Of a stretch of DNA of 64,000 bases, positions 60,530 through 64,000 are shown one piece after another (the stretch's first letter is position 1; every line of letters begins with the position of its first letter). The position numbers and the translations under genes were made by a program. The DNA comes from Manis javanica (Eukaryota; Chordata; Mammalia; Pholidota; Manidae). The notes below the pieces were generated by a model that did no database searches, was not told the DNA's origin, and saw only the letters and a program-made list of their open reading frames with translations. The stretch covers positions 16,546,501 to 16,610,500 of the forward strand of contig NC_133167.1 of the NCBI RefSeq assembly GCF_040802235.1, read 5' to 3'.

Positions 60530-61510
60530 CACACCTGCATGTGATTCCCAAGCCCTATCCCTCCCCCATCCTCATACAGCCCGGGAACTCCCAGCCCTAC
60601 CTCCACTTCTTGATGTTCTGTACCACATTCATCCTTGCCAATCCACTGGCCTCTTCCAGTCAGCCTGGTGCTGACCACACCAACTTGCCCCAGCAGTGGA
60701 CTTTGAGGGGCACTGGCCTATCCCTCAACTTAGCAGCGGGAGCAGGGGAGCTGGCCATCCCTCAGACATGCACACACCTGTAAAAGGCTGGTCAGGAGTC
60801 TAAGGTACTGGACGGCCTACCCAGGAGGTCTCTCTACAGGGAAACTGGGTGGGCTTTCACTAGGAATTCCCAGGGATGCCTGAGTGCAGCTCAGGCTTTG
60901 CTGACCAAATGCTGATCTTTGATCTCTGACCTTCCTTTAGGAAACTTCCCTACCTTGATGCCCCTTTCCCCACACTTTCCTCTTCATGGCACTTGTGGGT
61001 CAGCATAGCTGAGAAGCCAGTGCACCTGGGGAGAAGGCTGGATGAATGGGTACCTCTCCCACATGGCCCAGGCAGCCTTCCTCTACCTCTGAGCACCCCA
61101 CCGGCCAGGTGCAGCCCCACCTCCCCATTACCTCCGACCTCCAACACTGTGAGAACAGCCTCACAGGAGGCCTGGCCCCGCTCATTCTGGGCCTTGCAGC
61201 TGTACACGCCGGCATCCTGCACCCCGCAGCTCCGCAGCCACAGGCAGCTGGGCTCAGGGGCCGGTGGGGGCAGGAGTTGCCCGTCCCGGAACCAGCTGAG
61301 TCTGGGCTGGGGTGTCCCGCTCACCACCACCCTCAGCCGCACATCGCTGCCCGCCAGCACAGCTGCGTCCTTCAGGGGCTGCAGGAAGATGGGTGCCCCG
61401 GCCATGGCCCCTCCGCTGGCCCCCACCTTGGCCCTCTTCGGGGGCACCCCGGGGCTGGGGGGTGCCCTCGTGCCCACGTCCTCGCCTCGCATGCCCCGGC
61501 CTTTCTGCAT
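8025..61510 (-). CDS. SPEG: SPEG, striated muscle preferentially expressed protein kinase (41 coding exons)
   Basis: Exons in transcript order: 61132-61510, 52204-52293, 51784-52120, 47709-49009, 45712-45855, 45204-45386, 36266-36441, 35963-36051, 34876-35051, 32190-32450, 30998-31156, 30711-30900, 30382-30605, 27722-27841, 27388-27492, 26590-26796, 26063-26186, 25772-25947, 23394-23506, 22800-22968, 22480-22576, 22153-22353, 21061-21118, 20393-20470, 20119-20297, 19567-19593, 18746-18898, 18525-18567, 17438-17506, 15192-17172, 14752-14883, 12357-12473, 12040-12207, 11805-11927, 11482-11649, 10739-11348, 10031-10270, 9725-9948, 8884-8959, 8539-8688, 8025-8217. All phases agree; the sum is 9,810 nt, or 3,269 residues, against 3,267 in human from memory. 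SPEG is an obscurin/MLCK-family giant kinase of striated muscle triads. It is known to bind myotubularin and act on junctophilin-2 and SERCA2; loss causes centronuclear myopathy and cardiomyopathy. No disabling change is seen, so the gene looks functional. Confidence 0.97.
9228..9660 (+). repeat. Two adjacent MIR SINE fragments
   Basis: Two forward copies lie back to back. One carries 'catttcctcatctgtaaaag' (near 9,320); the other carries 'tatttccccatctgtaaaat' (near 9,530). Both show the MIR core before these motifs. Confidence 0.7.
10388..10600 (+). repeat. MIR SINE
   Basis: It contains the core 'cagctctgccactcactggc' and 'cttcccatctgtgaaatggg' followed by 'gaagcttaaatgagatcatg', all MIR landmarks in forward orientation. 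Confidence 0.75.
10739..11348 (-). CDS. SPEG: SPEG exon 36: Pro/Ser/Thr-rich linker before kinase 2
   Basis: A 610-nt exon codes residues 2773-2975. It is very rich in Pro, Ser, Thr and Ala ([32 protein letters not shown]) and ends [17 protein letters not shown], where kinase 2 begins. The donor is CCAG|GCAAGT, a GC donor rather than GT. It is required by phase, because the next exon starts GGGCCGC and completes Arg, then Gly-Arg-Phe-Gly. Confidence 0.94.
11482..11927 (-). CDS. SPEG: SPEG exons 34-35: fibronectin type III domain 2
   Basis: Exons 11805-11927 and 11482-11649 code residues 2676-2772. FnIII landmarks are [30 protein letters not shown], then [10 protein letters not shown] and [18 protein letters not shown]. 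The acceptor of exon 35 is TATAG at 11651-11650. It immediately precedes the Pro-rich linker to kinase 2. Confidence 0.94.
12040..14883 (-). CDS. SPEG: SPEG exons 31-33: linker end and Ig domain 9
   Basis: Exon 31 (14752-14883) codes residues 2537-2580, a basic stretch ([20 protein letters not shown]) ending VRSES. Exons 32 (12357-12473) and 33 (12040-12207) code residues 2581-2675, an Ig domain: [27 protein letters not shown], then [15 protein letters not shown]. All three splice in phase 1. The 2.3-kb intron 31 holds MIR fragments only. Confidence 0.95.
12474..14751 (-). other. SPEG: SPEG intron 31 (2.3 kb)
   Basis: It contains a forward MIR at about 14,440-14,625, a MIR 3' end at about 12,755-12,830 and a short CT run at 13,617-13,634. 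No exon is recognised. Confidence 0.6.
15192..17172 (-). CDS. SPEG: SPEG exon 30: giant Ser/Arg/Pro inter-kinase linker
   Basis: One 1,981-nt exon codes residues 1877-2536. It opens [20 protein letters not shown] and then becomes low-complexity. Features are an acidic Ser run ([18 protein letters not shown]), many Arg-rich phosphosite-like motifs ([41 protein letters not shown]) and an alternating Ala/Pro stretch. It is the longest coding exon in the window and CpG-rich at its 3' half (15,200-15,850). A disordered regulatory linker is the likely role. The opposite-strand ORF of 314 codons is a by-product. Confidence 0.95.
17438..22576 (-). CDS. SPEG: SPEG exons 21-29: protein kinase domain 1
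   Basis: Nine exons code residues 1575-1876, with the kinase at about 1598-1855. The Gly-rich loop reads IGRGSFSY, so its third Gly is Ser. The ATP-binding Lys is in FAAKFI. The catalytic loop is HLDVKPENLL, with Leu where HRD kinases have Arg, as in the MLCK/titin group. The metal loop is CDFGNAQ and the activation segment ends FVAPEI. Exon 26 (19567-19593) is a 27-nt microexon completing [10 protein letters not shown]. The domain ends EHPWLK, followed by a basic regulatory-type tail ([11 protein letters not shown]). All catalytic residues needed for activity are present. Confidence 0.96.
17507..20118 (-). other. SPEG: SPEG introns 25-28 (around exons 26-28)
   Basis: Intron 25 (19594-20118), intron 26 (18899-19566) and intron 27 (18568-18745) hold nothing recognised. 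Intron 28 (17507-18524) carries a forward MIR at about 18,335-18,480. Confidence 0.55.
20471..22152 (-). other. SPEG: SPEG introns 22-23 (with exon 23 between)
   Basis: Intron 22 (21119-22152) carries two forward MIR fragments at about 21,330-21,440 and 21,760-21,905. Intron 23 (20471-21060) carries the long inverted repeat described separately. The 58-nt exon 23 lies at 21061-21118. Confidence 0.6.
20635..20736. repeat. Near-palindromic 102-bp inverted repeat (hairpin)
   Basis: The left arm 20635-20673 and right arm 20698-20736 are reverse complements at 33 of 39 positions, separated by a 24-nt loop. The arms begin CCATGTACAGCTG and end at ACAATTCTA near the loop. It lies in SPEG intron 23. 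It could be a short palindromic DNA transposon (MITE) or a pri-miRNA-like hairpin; I cannot name a family. Confidence 0.8.
22800..26186 (-). CDS. SPEG: SPEG exons 17-20: Ig domains 7 and 8
   Basis: Exons 26063-26186 and 25772-25947 code residues 1381-1480 (Ig7: [14 protein letters not shown]..., [20 protein letters not shown]). Exons 23394-23506 and 22800-22968 code residues 1481-1574 (Ig8: [42 protein letters not shown]). The join between exons 19 and 20 is phase 0; the others are phase 1 or 2. Ig8 sits directly before the first kinase, as is usual in MLCK-like kinases. Confidence 0.95.
23507..25771 (-). other. SPEG: SPEG intron 18 (2.3 kb)
   Basis: A nearly full-length forward MIR occupies about 25,365-25,640. 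The rest, including AT-rich sequence at 24,040-24,330, shows no gene. Confidence 0.6.
25365..25640 (+). repeat. MIR SINE, nearly full length
   Basis: It follows the MIR consensus from 'ggagtctggcatcggggcttgaatcc' style core through 'ttttcccatctgtaaaatgg' to 'taggtgctcagtaatatt'. It is an old mammalian-wide SINE, about 25-30% diverged by eye, and the most complete copy in the window. Confidence 0.8.
26590..27492 (-). CDS. SPEG: SPEG exons 15-16: fibronectin type III domain 1
   Basis: Exons 27388-27492 and 26590-26796 code residues 1277-1380. The FnIII pattern is clear: [29 protein letters not shown], then [13 protein letters not shown], and near the end [20 protein letters not shown]. The 591-nt intron between them contains nothing recognised. 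The exon-16 donor is CATG|GTGAGC. Confidence 0.94.
27722..30900 (-). CDS. SPEG: SPEG exons 12-14: end of Ig 5, linker, Ig domain 6
   Basis: Exons 30711-30900, 30382-30605 and 27722-27841 code residues 1099-1276. Exon 12 completes Ig5 ([30 protein letters not shown]). Exon 13 holds a Glu-rich linker ([18 protein letters not shown]) and the start of Ig6 ([20 protein letters not shown]). Exon 14 finishes it ([19 protein letters not shown]). The exon-13 donor is CAGT|GTATGT, which rebuilds a Tyr codon. Confidence 0.95.
27842..30381 (-). other. SPEG: SPEG intron 13 (2.5 kb)
   Basis: Three MIR copies sit here: reverse at about 28,825-28,995, forward at about 29,425-29,610 and reverse at about 29,960-30,110. 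A MEF2-type sequence CTATTTATAA lies at 29,166-29,175. No exon is recognised. Confidence 0.6.
28825..30110. repeat. Cluster of three MIR copies in SPEG intron 13
   Basis: A reverse copy at about 28,825-28,995 has 'aaggtcacacagctaataaa'. A forward copy at about 29,425-29,610 has 'cagtttccccatctgtaaac'. A reverse copy at about 29,960-30,110 has 'acagatgaggaaactgaggc'. The orientations differ, so these are independent insertions. Confidence 0.7.
30998..32450 (-). CDS. SPEG: SPEG exons 10-11: Ig domain 4 and first half of Ig 5
   Basis: Exon 10 (32190-32450) codes residues 959-1045: an Ig domain with [20 protein letters not shown] and [14 protein letters not shown]. Exon 11 (30998-31156) codes residues 1046-1098 and starts the next Ig ([17 protein letters not shown], then [19 protein letters not shown]). 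Both splice in phase 1. The 1.0-kb intron between them contains a reverse MIR (about 31,725-31,960) and no extra exon that I can see. Confidence 0.95.
31725..31960 (-). repeat. MIR SINE (reverse)
   Basis: It starts with an AAT-rich tail and 'gacatttattaggtgccacc', then 'tttttacagatggatgg' and 'agtcacatggctgg', matching a reverse MIR. Confidence 0.7.
33199..33226. repeat. (ACAG)n microsatellite
   Basis: About five CAGA units following a short CA run, in SPEG intron 9. Confidence 0.8.
34552..34557 (-). terminator. SPEG: Poly(A) signal AATAAA for the APEG-1 transcript
   Basis: AATAAA on the minus strand lies about 320 nt beyond the exon-9 donor and about 170 nt past the APEG-1 stop, within SPEG intron 9. 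It is followed by a GT-rich stretch on the minus strand (near 34,535-34,550), fitting cleavage near 34,530. Confidence 0.55.
34727..36334 (-). CDS. SPEG: APEG-1 short isoform reading frame, with extended C-terminus
   Basis: The internal ATG at 36334-36332 ([20 protein letters not shown]...) matches the start of APEG-1, the aortic preferentially expressed product. It uses exon 7 from this ATG, exon 8, and exon 9 read through its donor. In human, as I recall it, the frame stops at once after ...EVRGE (113 residues). Here the codon after GE is TAC, not a stop, and the frame continues about 40 codons ([13 protein letters not shown]...) to a stop at 34727. An AATAAA at 34557-34552 fits a 3' end for this form. 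Whether APEG-1 is made in this species is inference. Confidence 0.6.
34876..36441 (-). CDS. SPEG: SPEG exons 7-9: Ig domain 3 (the APEG-1 region)
   Basis: Exons 36266-36441, 35963-36051 and 34876-35051 code residues 812-958. After a Ser/Pro stretch ([20 protein letters not shown]), the Ig domain runs from [14 protein letters not shown] to ARLEVR. It has the Trp in PVVSWLRNRQPV, a lone RGD in [12 protein letters not shown], and the usual Cys pair. These exons are shared with the short smooth-muscle product APEG-1, which starts at an internal Met in exon 7 (36334-36332). Confidence 0.95.
37318..37680 (-). promoter_or_regulatory. SPEG: Probable APEG-1 promoter and noncoding first exon
   Basis: A TATA-like CTAAATAC (37678-37671) overlaps a CAGCTG E-box (37666-37671). 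A second CAGCTG lies near 37,578, inside the presumed 5'UTR. A consensus donor GTGAGT at 37317-37312 would end a noncoding exon of about 330 nt that could splice to the SPEG exon-7 acceptor at 36441. The vascular-smooth-muscle APEG-1 promoter in mouse is known to depend on an E-box. Assignment here rests on position and motifs. Confidence 0.45.
39370..39905. repeat. Two MER5-like hAT DNA transposon fragments
   Basis: At 39,370-39,550 and 39,720-39,905 the sequence resembles MER5A: 'gcatcaggaccacctgggat' and 'cagtggttctcaaagttcac', with internal 'agccccacctcacaggttct'. These are old non-autonomous hAT-Charlie copies. Confidence 0.6.
45204..45855 (-). CDS. SPEG: SPEG exons 5-6: Ig domain 2
   Basis: Exons 45712-45855 and 45204-45386 code residues 703-811. 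The first starts with an acidic Ser/Asp stretch ([14 protein letters not shown]). The Ig domain follows, with [13 protein letters not shown] before the intron, [10 protein letters not shown] after it, and [15 protein letters not shown] near the end. Splice phase is 1 throughout. The 325-nt intron between them holds nothing recognised. Confidence 0.95.
45856..47708 (-). other. SPEG: SPEG intron 4 (1.9 kb)
   Basis: It holds a forward MIR-like fragment at about 46,630-46,860 and an AT-richer middle section. No exon is recognised. Confidence 0.6.
47709..49009 (-). CDS. SPEG: SPEG exon 4: long Ser/Arg/Pro-rich linker
   Basis: A single 1,301-nt exon codes residues 269-702. It is GC- and CpG-rich. 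The sequence is dominated by Arg, Ser, Pro and Glu, with many RSxS-type sites (for example [26 protein letters not shown]), which suggests a disordered, phosphorylated linker. A helical, charged patch around [13 protein letters not shown] may be coiled. The exon ends TSPEI with a GTAAGG donor. Long opposite-strand ORFs over this exon are by-products of its codon bias. Confidence 0.94.
49010..51783 (-). other. SPEG: SPEG intron 3 (2.8 kb)
   Basis: It contains a well-preserved reverse MIR at about 50,045-50,275. From about 50,760 to 51,230 the plus strand is strongly C-rich and pyrimidine-biased, which produces the long spurious ORFs at 50,961-51,776. No exon is recognised. Confidence 0.6.
50045..50275 (-). 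repeat. MIR SINE (reverse)
   Basis: Reverse-orientation landmarks are clear: 'acttactgtgtgccaggcct', 'gatgaagaaactgaggctta' and 'agtctgactcc'. It is a well-preserved copy in SPEG intron 3. Confidence 0.75.
51784..52293 (-). CDS. SPEG: SPEG exons 2-3: acidic start and Gly/Ser-rich linker
   Basis: Exon 2 (52204-52293) codes residues 127-156, an acidic stretch with [12 protein letters not shown]. Exon 3 (51784-52120) codes residues 157-268, rich in Gly, Ser and Thr, ending RGRALSIHV, with no globular domain. The intron between them is 83 nt. The exon-3 donor is CACGT|GTAAGT; reading through it gives an immediate TAA, so intron retention would yield a truncated N-terminal protein of 269 residues. 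Confidence 0.93.
53219..53262. repeat. Imperfect (CA)n repeat
   Basis: CA repeats broken by TA units (acacatacacac pattern), in SPEG intron 1. Confidence 0.85.
53848..53890 (-). CDS. SPEG: Alternative SPEG second exon ([14 protein letters not shown])
   Basis: A 43-nt exon with acceptor TTTCAG just above 53890 and donor ATG|GTGCGT below 53848. It reads [14 protein letters not shown] and leaves one base that completes the Asp codon at the start of SPEG exon 2. It is strongly basic and continues the [11 protein letters not shown] exon in frame. Confidence 0.72.
54600..55480 (-). promoter_or_regulatory. SPEG: Intragenic CpG island promoter for the alternative SPEG transcript
   Basis: This block is very GC-rich with frequent CpG (for example around 54,660-55,130). 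It surrounds the alternative start codon at 54,904 and contains several GGGGCGGGG-type Sp1 boxes (near 54,952-54,980). There is no TATA box. It looks like a broad CpG-island promoter inside SPEG intron 1. Confidence 0.65.
54872..54904 (-). CDS. SPEG: Alternative SPEG first coding exon ([11 protein letters not shown])
   Basis: ATG at 54904-54902 begins an 11-codon exon, [11 protein letters not shown], ending in a consensus donor CAG|GTGAGG at phase 0. It lies in a dense CpG island. The next alternative exon (53848-53890) joins in frame, and the pair ends in phase 1, exactly the phase needed to enter SPEG exon 2 at 52293. The product would replace residues 1-126, including Ig1, with 25 basic residues. 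I recall an SPEG isoform with this start, so the exon is probably conserved. Confidence 0.75.
55775..56215 (-). repeat. Two reverse MIR fragments
   Basis: Copies at about 55,775-55,945 and 56,035-56,215. The second has 'gtaccaagcattgtgctaag' and 'aattcatttaatcctcacc', typical of reverse MIR. Confidence 0.65.
58100..58980 (+). repeat. Two forward MIR fragments
   Basis: One at about 58,100-58,260 ('aatctggctctgccacctca', 'gaccttgggtaaatta'). One at about 58,755-58,980 ('gcatagtagttaaggacatg', 'ctctgcacctcagtttcccc'). Confidence 0.65.
60492..60524. repeat. (CA)n microsatellite
   Basis: An uninterrupted run of about sixteen CA units, the purest dinucleotide repeat in the window. It lies in SPEG intron 1. 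Confidence 0.9.
61132..61510 (-). CDS. SPEG: SPEG exon 1: N-terminus and Ig domain 1
   Basis: ATG is at 61510-61508 and the exon ends in a GTAATG donor (61131-61126), coding residues 1-126 plus one base. Residues 1-40 are a basic, Pro-rich leader ([13 protein letters not shown]...). Residues about 42-126 form an I-set Ig domain with its Trp in LSWFRDGQ and the DAGVYSC tyrosine-corner motif, ending LTVLEV. The first ATG in frame with the domain was taken as the start, matching the human start. The exon is absent from the alternative CpG-island transcript. Confidence 0.96.
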
Positions 61511-61696
61511 GGCTTCAGTGAGCTGTGCTGGAAGTACGCTGGAAGCTGGAACTGTATGGCCACCGTGGCACCCAGGAGATGGTGCCCTGGGAGATGAGTT
61601 TTGGGGGGCCGGCACCCTGCCTTCCTGCTGCCCGCCAGCCTTCGGCCTGTGTTACCCAGAAGGTCACCAGGGCGGCGGGCGGTTGCGCCTCGGGGG
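61511..61696 (-). other. SPEG: SPEG 5' untranslated region / core promoter
   Basis: GC-rich sequence between the start codon and the MEF2-type site. No splice acceptor is obvious upstream of the ATG, so an unspliced 5'UTR of roughly 150 nt is the simplest reading. The transcription start is not determined from sequence. Confidence 0.45.
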
Positions 61697-61706
61697 CTAT
61701 TTTTAG
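61697..61706 (-). promoter_or_regulatory. SPEG: MEF2-type site / TATA-like element of the full-length SPEG promoter
   Basis: The palindrome-like CTATTTTTAG (CTAAAAATAG on the minus strand) is a perfect fit to the MEF2 consensus YTA(A/T)4TAR. It sits about 190 nt upstream of the SPEG start codon in an otherwise very GC-rich segment. Its position would also suit a TATA-like role with initiation near 61,670. MEF2 control fits striated-muscle expression, but both roles are inferred. Confidence 0.55.
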
Positions 61707-62529
61707 GCCCCCCGGCTCGGGTTGCGAGGGAGCTGTGGAGGGAGGGGGCAGCAGAGGAGGGAATTTCGACTCCACGCTGCTCCTTCCCTCCCTCTAGGAG
61801 CCCCCATTGCCTGCCCCAGCTTAAAAGGACTTGCTTCAGACCCCTACCCCCTCGGTGAGCCTGCCCCCCACCCCACTTAGGGAATCAGGCTCAGTCCTAT
61901 TTCCCTTCCTTCTTCTCTCAGGCCCCTGATTCCCAGCCCCACTTGGCTGGAGGGGAGGAAGAGGAGGACCTGGCTGAGAGGTCTGAGAGGCAGATGGGAA
62001 GGCAGGCTCCAGCAGAGGTGAGCAGGCAACCTGGGAAAGAGGGACCAGTGGTTTCCCTACCCTCCAGGGCAGCCTGGTAAACAGTAAGACCAGGAGCAGG
62101 AAGTCAGGTGGATTCAGGCTCCCAGCTAGTCCTGCCCATACTTGCTGGGTGATCTCCAACCTCTCTCAATCTCCAAGTCCTCATCTGTAAAAATGAGTAG
62201 TTGAATAGGGTTGCAACTACAGACAATAGTCGGAAGGACATTCCTGGCAGAGGGAACAGTTTGACCAAAATCAGAGCATGATGAAAGTAGATGATGCACT
62301 CTGAGAATCAGAAGAGTTTGGAGGAATTGAACTGCAGTGGGGTGCGGTGAGTGGAGGTGGGAAGTGGGCCCTGACTGAGAACACTTTACTGTATCTCCTG
62401 ATGGCAGTGGATACCAATGCAAGGTACTAAGCAGCAGGAGAGCATGGTCAGAGCGGTGTTTTAGAAGGATCCTCTAGCAGCCGCAGTGTGGAGGTGGACT
62501 CAAATGGGTGAATTGAAGGCCAGGTAAAG

Positions 62530-62695
62530 GAGTGGTTCTCAAAGTATGGCATCTGTTAAAAGGACAGATACCCAGGCCCCAACCTCAGAGATGCGGTTTC
62601 AGTAGGTGGTGCTGGGAGGGTCCCAGGAATCTGCACATTTAAGAAGTGGCCCAGATGACTGATGCATCTAACGTTTGTACTTTGAGAAACATCAA
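62530..62695 (+). repeat. MER5-like hAT DNA transposon fragment
   Basis: It opens 'agtggttctcaaagtatggc', has 'cccaggccccaacctcagag' internally, and ends 'tttgtactttgagaaac', matching MER5A terminal structure. Confidence 0.65.
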
Positions 62696-62699
62696 GATA

Positions 62700-63062
62700 G
62701 GACATTACCACTTTTAAAAGTTCAAGTGAGAGTTTTGTGTTAGAACAGTTTCATATCTTGACTGGGGTTATGATCACATGAATCTACACATGTGATAAAA
62801 TAGAATTAAATGGACATATAAGTGTGCATGCATGTGCACACACGTACACACACACTGAGTGCATGTAAAGCTGGTAAAATCTGAAGAGGGAAGGTGGACT
62901 ATATTAATGGCAATTTCCTAGTTGTGACACTGTACCACAGTCGGGCAAGAGTTACCATTAGGGGAAAATCAGGTGAAAAGTATACAGGATCTCTCTGTGT
63001 TGTTTCTTATAACTGCCTGTGAACCTACAATTATCCCCAAATAAAAATTTTTTTTAAAAAAT
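62700..63062 (+). repeat. Old LINE-1 3' end fragment
   Basis: The end 'gtgaacctacaattatcccc' followed by AAATAAAAA and a run of T then A resembles the 3' end of mammalian L1 of L1MA type. It is truncated, carries no ORF, and lies directly beside the MER5-like copy. Confidence 0.5.
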
Positions 63063-64000
63063 TCCAGGTGAGAGACCCAGGCCTGACCTTGAACCCTAAG
63101 GGCTGAAGCCTGGGAAGGCAGGAAGAAGCCAAAAGAGGAGCCCTGAGTCATTTGAAGGCAGAGAAAGTTACTTTTACTGTCACATCCCTTTCCCCCACCT
63201 TCATTCCGGGAGACCAAAGTCATTCTGTGCTTGTGTGTGTGAATGGAGAGGATACATAAGAAACAATTTTAAACACTGAATTATGTCCAGAGGGATTAAG
63301 AGCCTTGGGGAATGAGATTTTATTCTTGCTTGCATACATTAAAGCTTGCTCTTTGTGATGTGCAGTTCTCCGCGTTTTGACAGATGTAGAGAATTGTGCA
63401 TTGGCTACCCCAGGACCATACAGAATGTCACCCTAAATATTTTCCTGAGCAGCCCCTTCATAGTCAGCCATGCCCCCTCCACCAACCTCTGGCAAACACT
63501 GATGATGAACTGAATCCTTAAACATGAATTGAATTCTAAAAGACAAAGATGAGGGAGAGGCACTGCAAGCAGATTGAACATCAAGAACAAAGGATGTTTT
63601 GAGACTGTTTTTAAAATCCAGTAACCCAAAGCCACCTAGCAGTGTGCCTCAACAATTTGCATGGAATGCAGTGGGGGGTCTGTAATGTTGGCTGGCTGGT
63701 TGGCTGGCCGGGTAAAGTAATGAACTGTATAATCTCAAGGAAGCCACTTAACAATTCAAAGCCTCTGTTTCCTCATCTATACAACAGAGGCAGTGCCATT
63801 CAAGGTTTATTTATTCATTCAACAAACATTCTCTTAGATCCTCCTATGTGCCTGGCACAGCTCTAGGCACCAGGCATTGAATAAGATAGACAAGGATTCC
63901 TGCGTCTGTGTTGTTTACATCTGAGGAAGGAGACAAACAATGTAAAGAAATAAAGAAATGATGAAGATTATTAGAAGGAGATAAGTACTGTGGAGAAAAT

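Larger units (their letters stand above)
52294..61131 (-). other. SPEG: SPEG intron 1 (8.8 kb)
   Basis: The largest intron besides intron 6. It contains the alternative CpG-island promoter and its two exons (54,904 and 53,890), reverse MIR fragments (about 55,775-55,945 and 56,035-56,215), forward MIR fragments (about 58,100-58,260 and 58,755-58,980) and CA repeats (53,219-53,262 and 60,492-60,524). The remaining sequence shows nothing I can name. Confidence 0.7.
61711..64000. other. Upstream intergenic region of SPEG
   Basis: Beyond the SPEG promoter there is a partial MIR-like stretch (near 62,150-62,210), a MER5-like element, an L1 3' fragment, a short GGCT-rich run (63,687-63,710) and a reverse MIR/L2-like end at about 63,805-63,885. 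I see no gene. In other mammals DES lies further in this direction. Confidence 0.6.

Overview
The window is a stretch of placental-mammal genome that is orthologous, gene for gene, to the human 2q35 SPEG locus. All genes read on the minus strand, so the transcription order runs from the right edge to the left. The evidence is multi-exon genes with GT-AG introns, CpG-island promoters, many ancient MIR/MER5-type repeats, and protein segments that I recognise as SPEG, SPEGNB and GMPPA. By eye I found no Alu, B1/B2, Bov, PRE or carnivore SINEC copies, so primate and rodent origins are unlikely. I cannot name the species.

Region by region, left to right: 1-2300 holds the promoter, a 5'UTR exon and the first three coding exons of GMPPA, whose remaining exons lie beyond the left edge. 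2838-4974 holds a decayed copy of SPEGNB (SPEG neighbour). Its four-exon layout and TATA box are still readable, but it has lost its start codon and carries a stop and several frameshifts. About 5000-7140 is intergenic with nothing recognised. 7145 to about 61,670 is SPEG. Beyond 61,710 is upstream intergenic DNA with a MER5-like element and an L1 3' fragment; in other mammals DES lies further upstream.

I could place 41 SPEG coding exons by hand. Every splice phase joins, and the total is 9,810 coding nt, giving a 3,269-residue protein. The order is: Ig1, a long Ser/Arg/Pro-rich linker, Ig2-Ig6, FnIII-1, Ig7-Ig8, kinase 1, a second long Ser/Arg/Pro linker, Ig9, FnIII-2, a Pro-rich linker, kinase 2. 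Two internal transcription units are visible. One is a CpG-island first exon pair (about 54.9 and 53.9 kb) that swaps the N-terminal Ig domain for 25 residues. The other is the short APEG-1 unit (about 37.6 to 34.5 kb) with its own start codon and poly(A) signal.

The most notable observations are: SPEGNB as a probable lineage-specific unitary pseudogene; an APEG-1 reading frame whose C-terminus runs on past the end known in human; a near-palindromic 102-bp hairpin inside a kinase-1 intron; a GC-AG intron just before kinase 2; and an AU-rich element in the SPEG 3'UTR. I saw no prokaryotic-type system, CRISPR array or viral gene.
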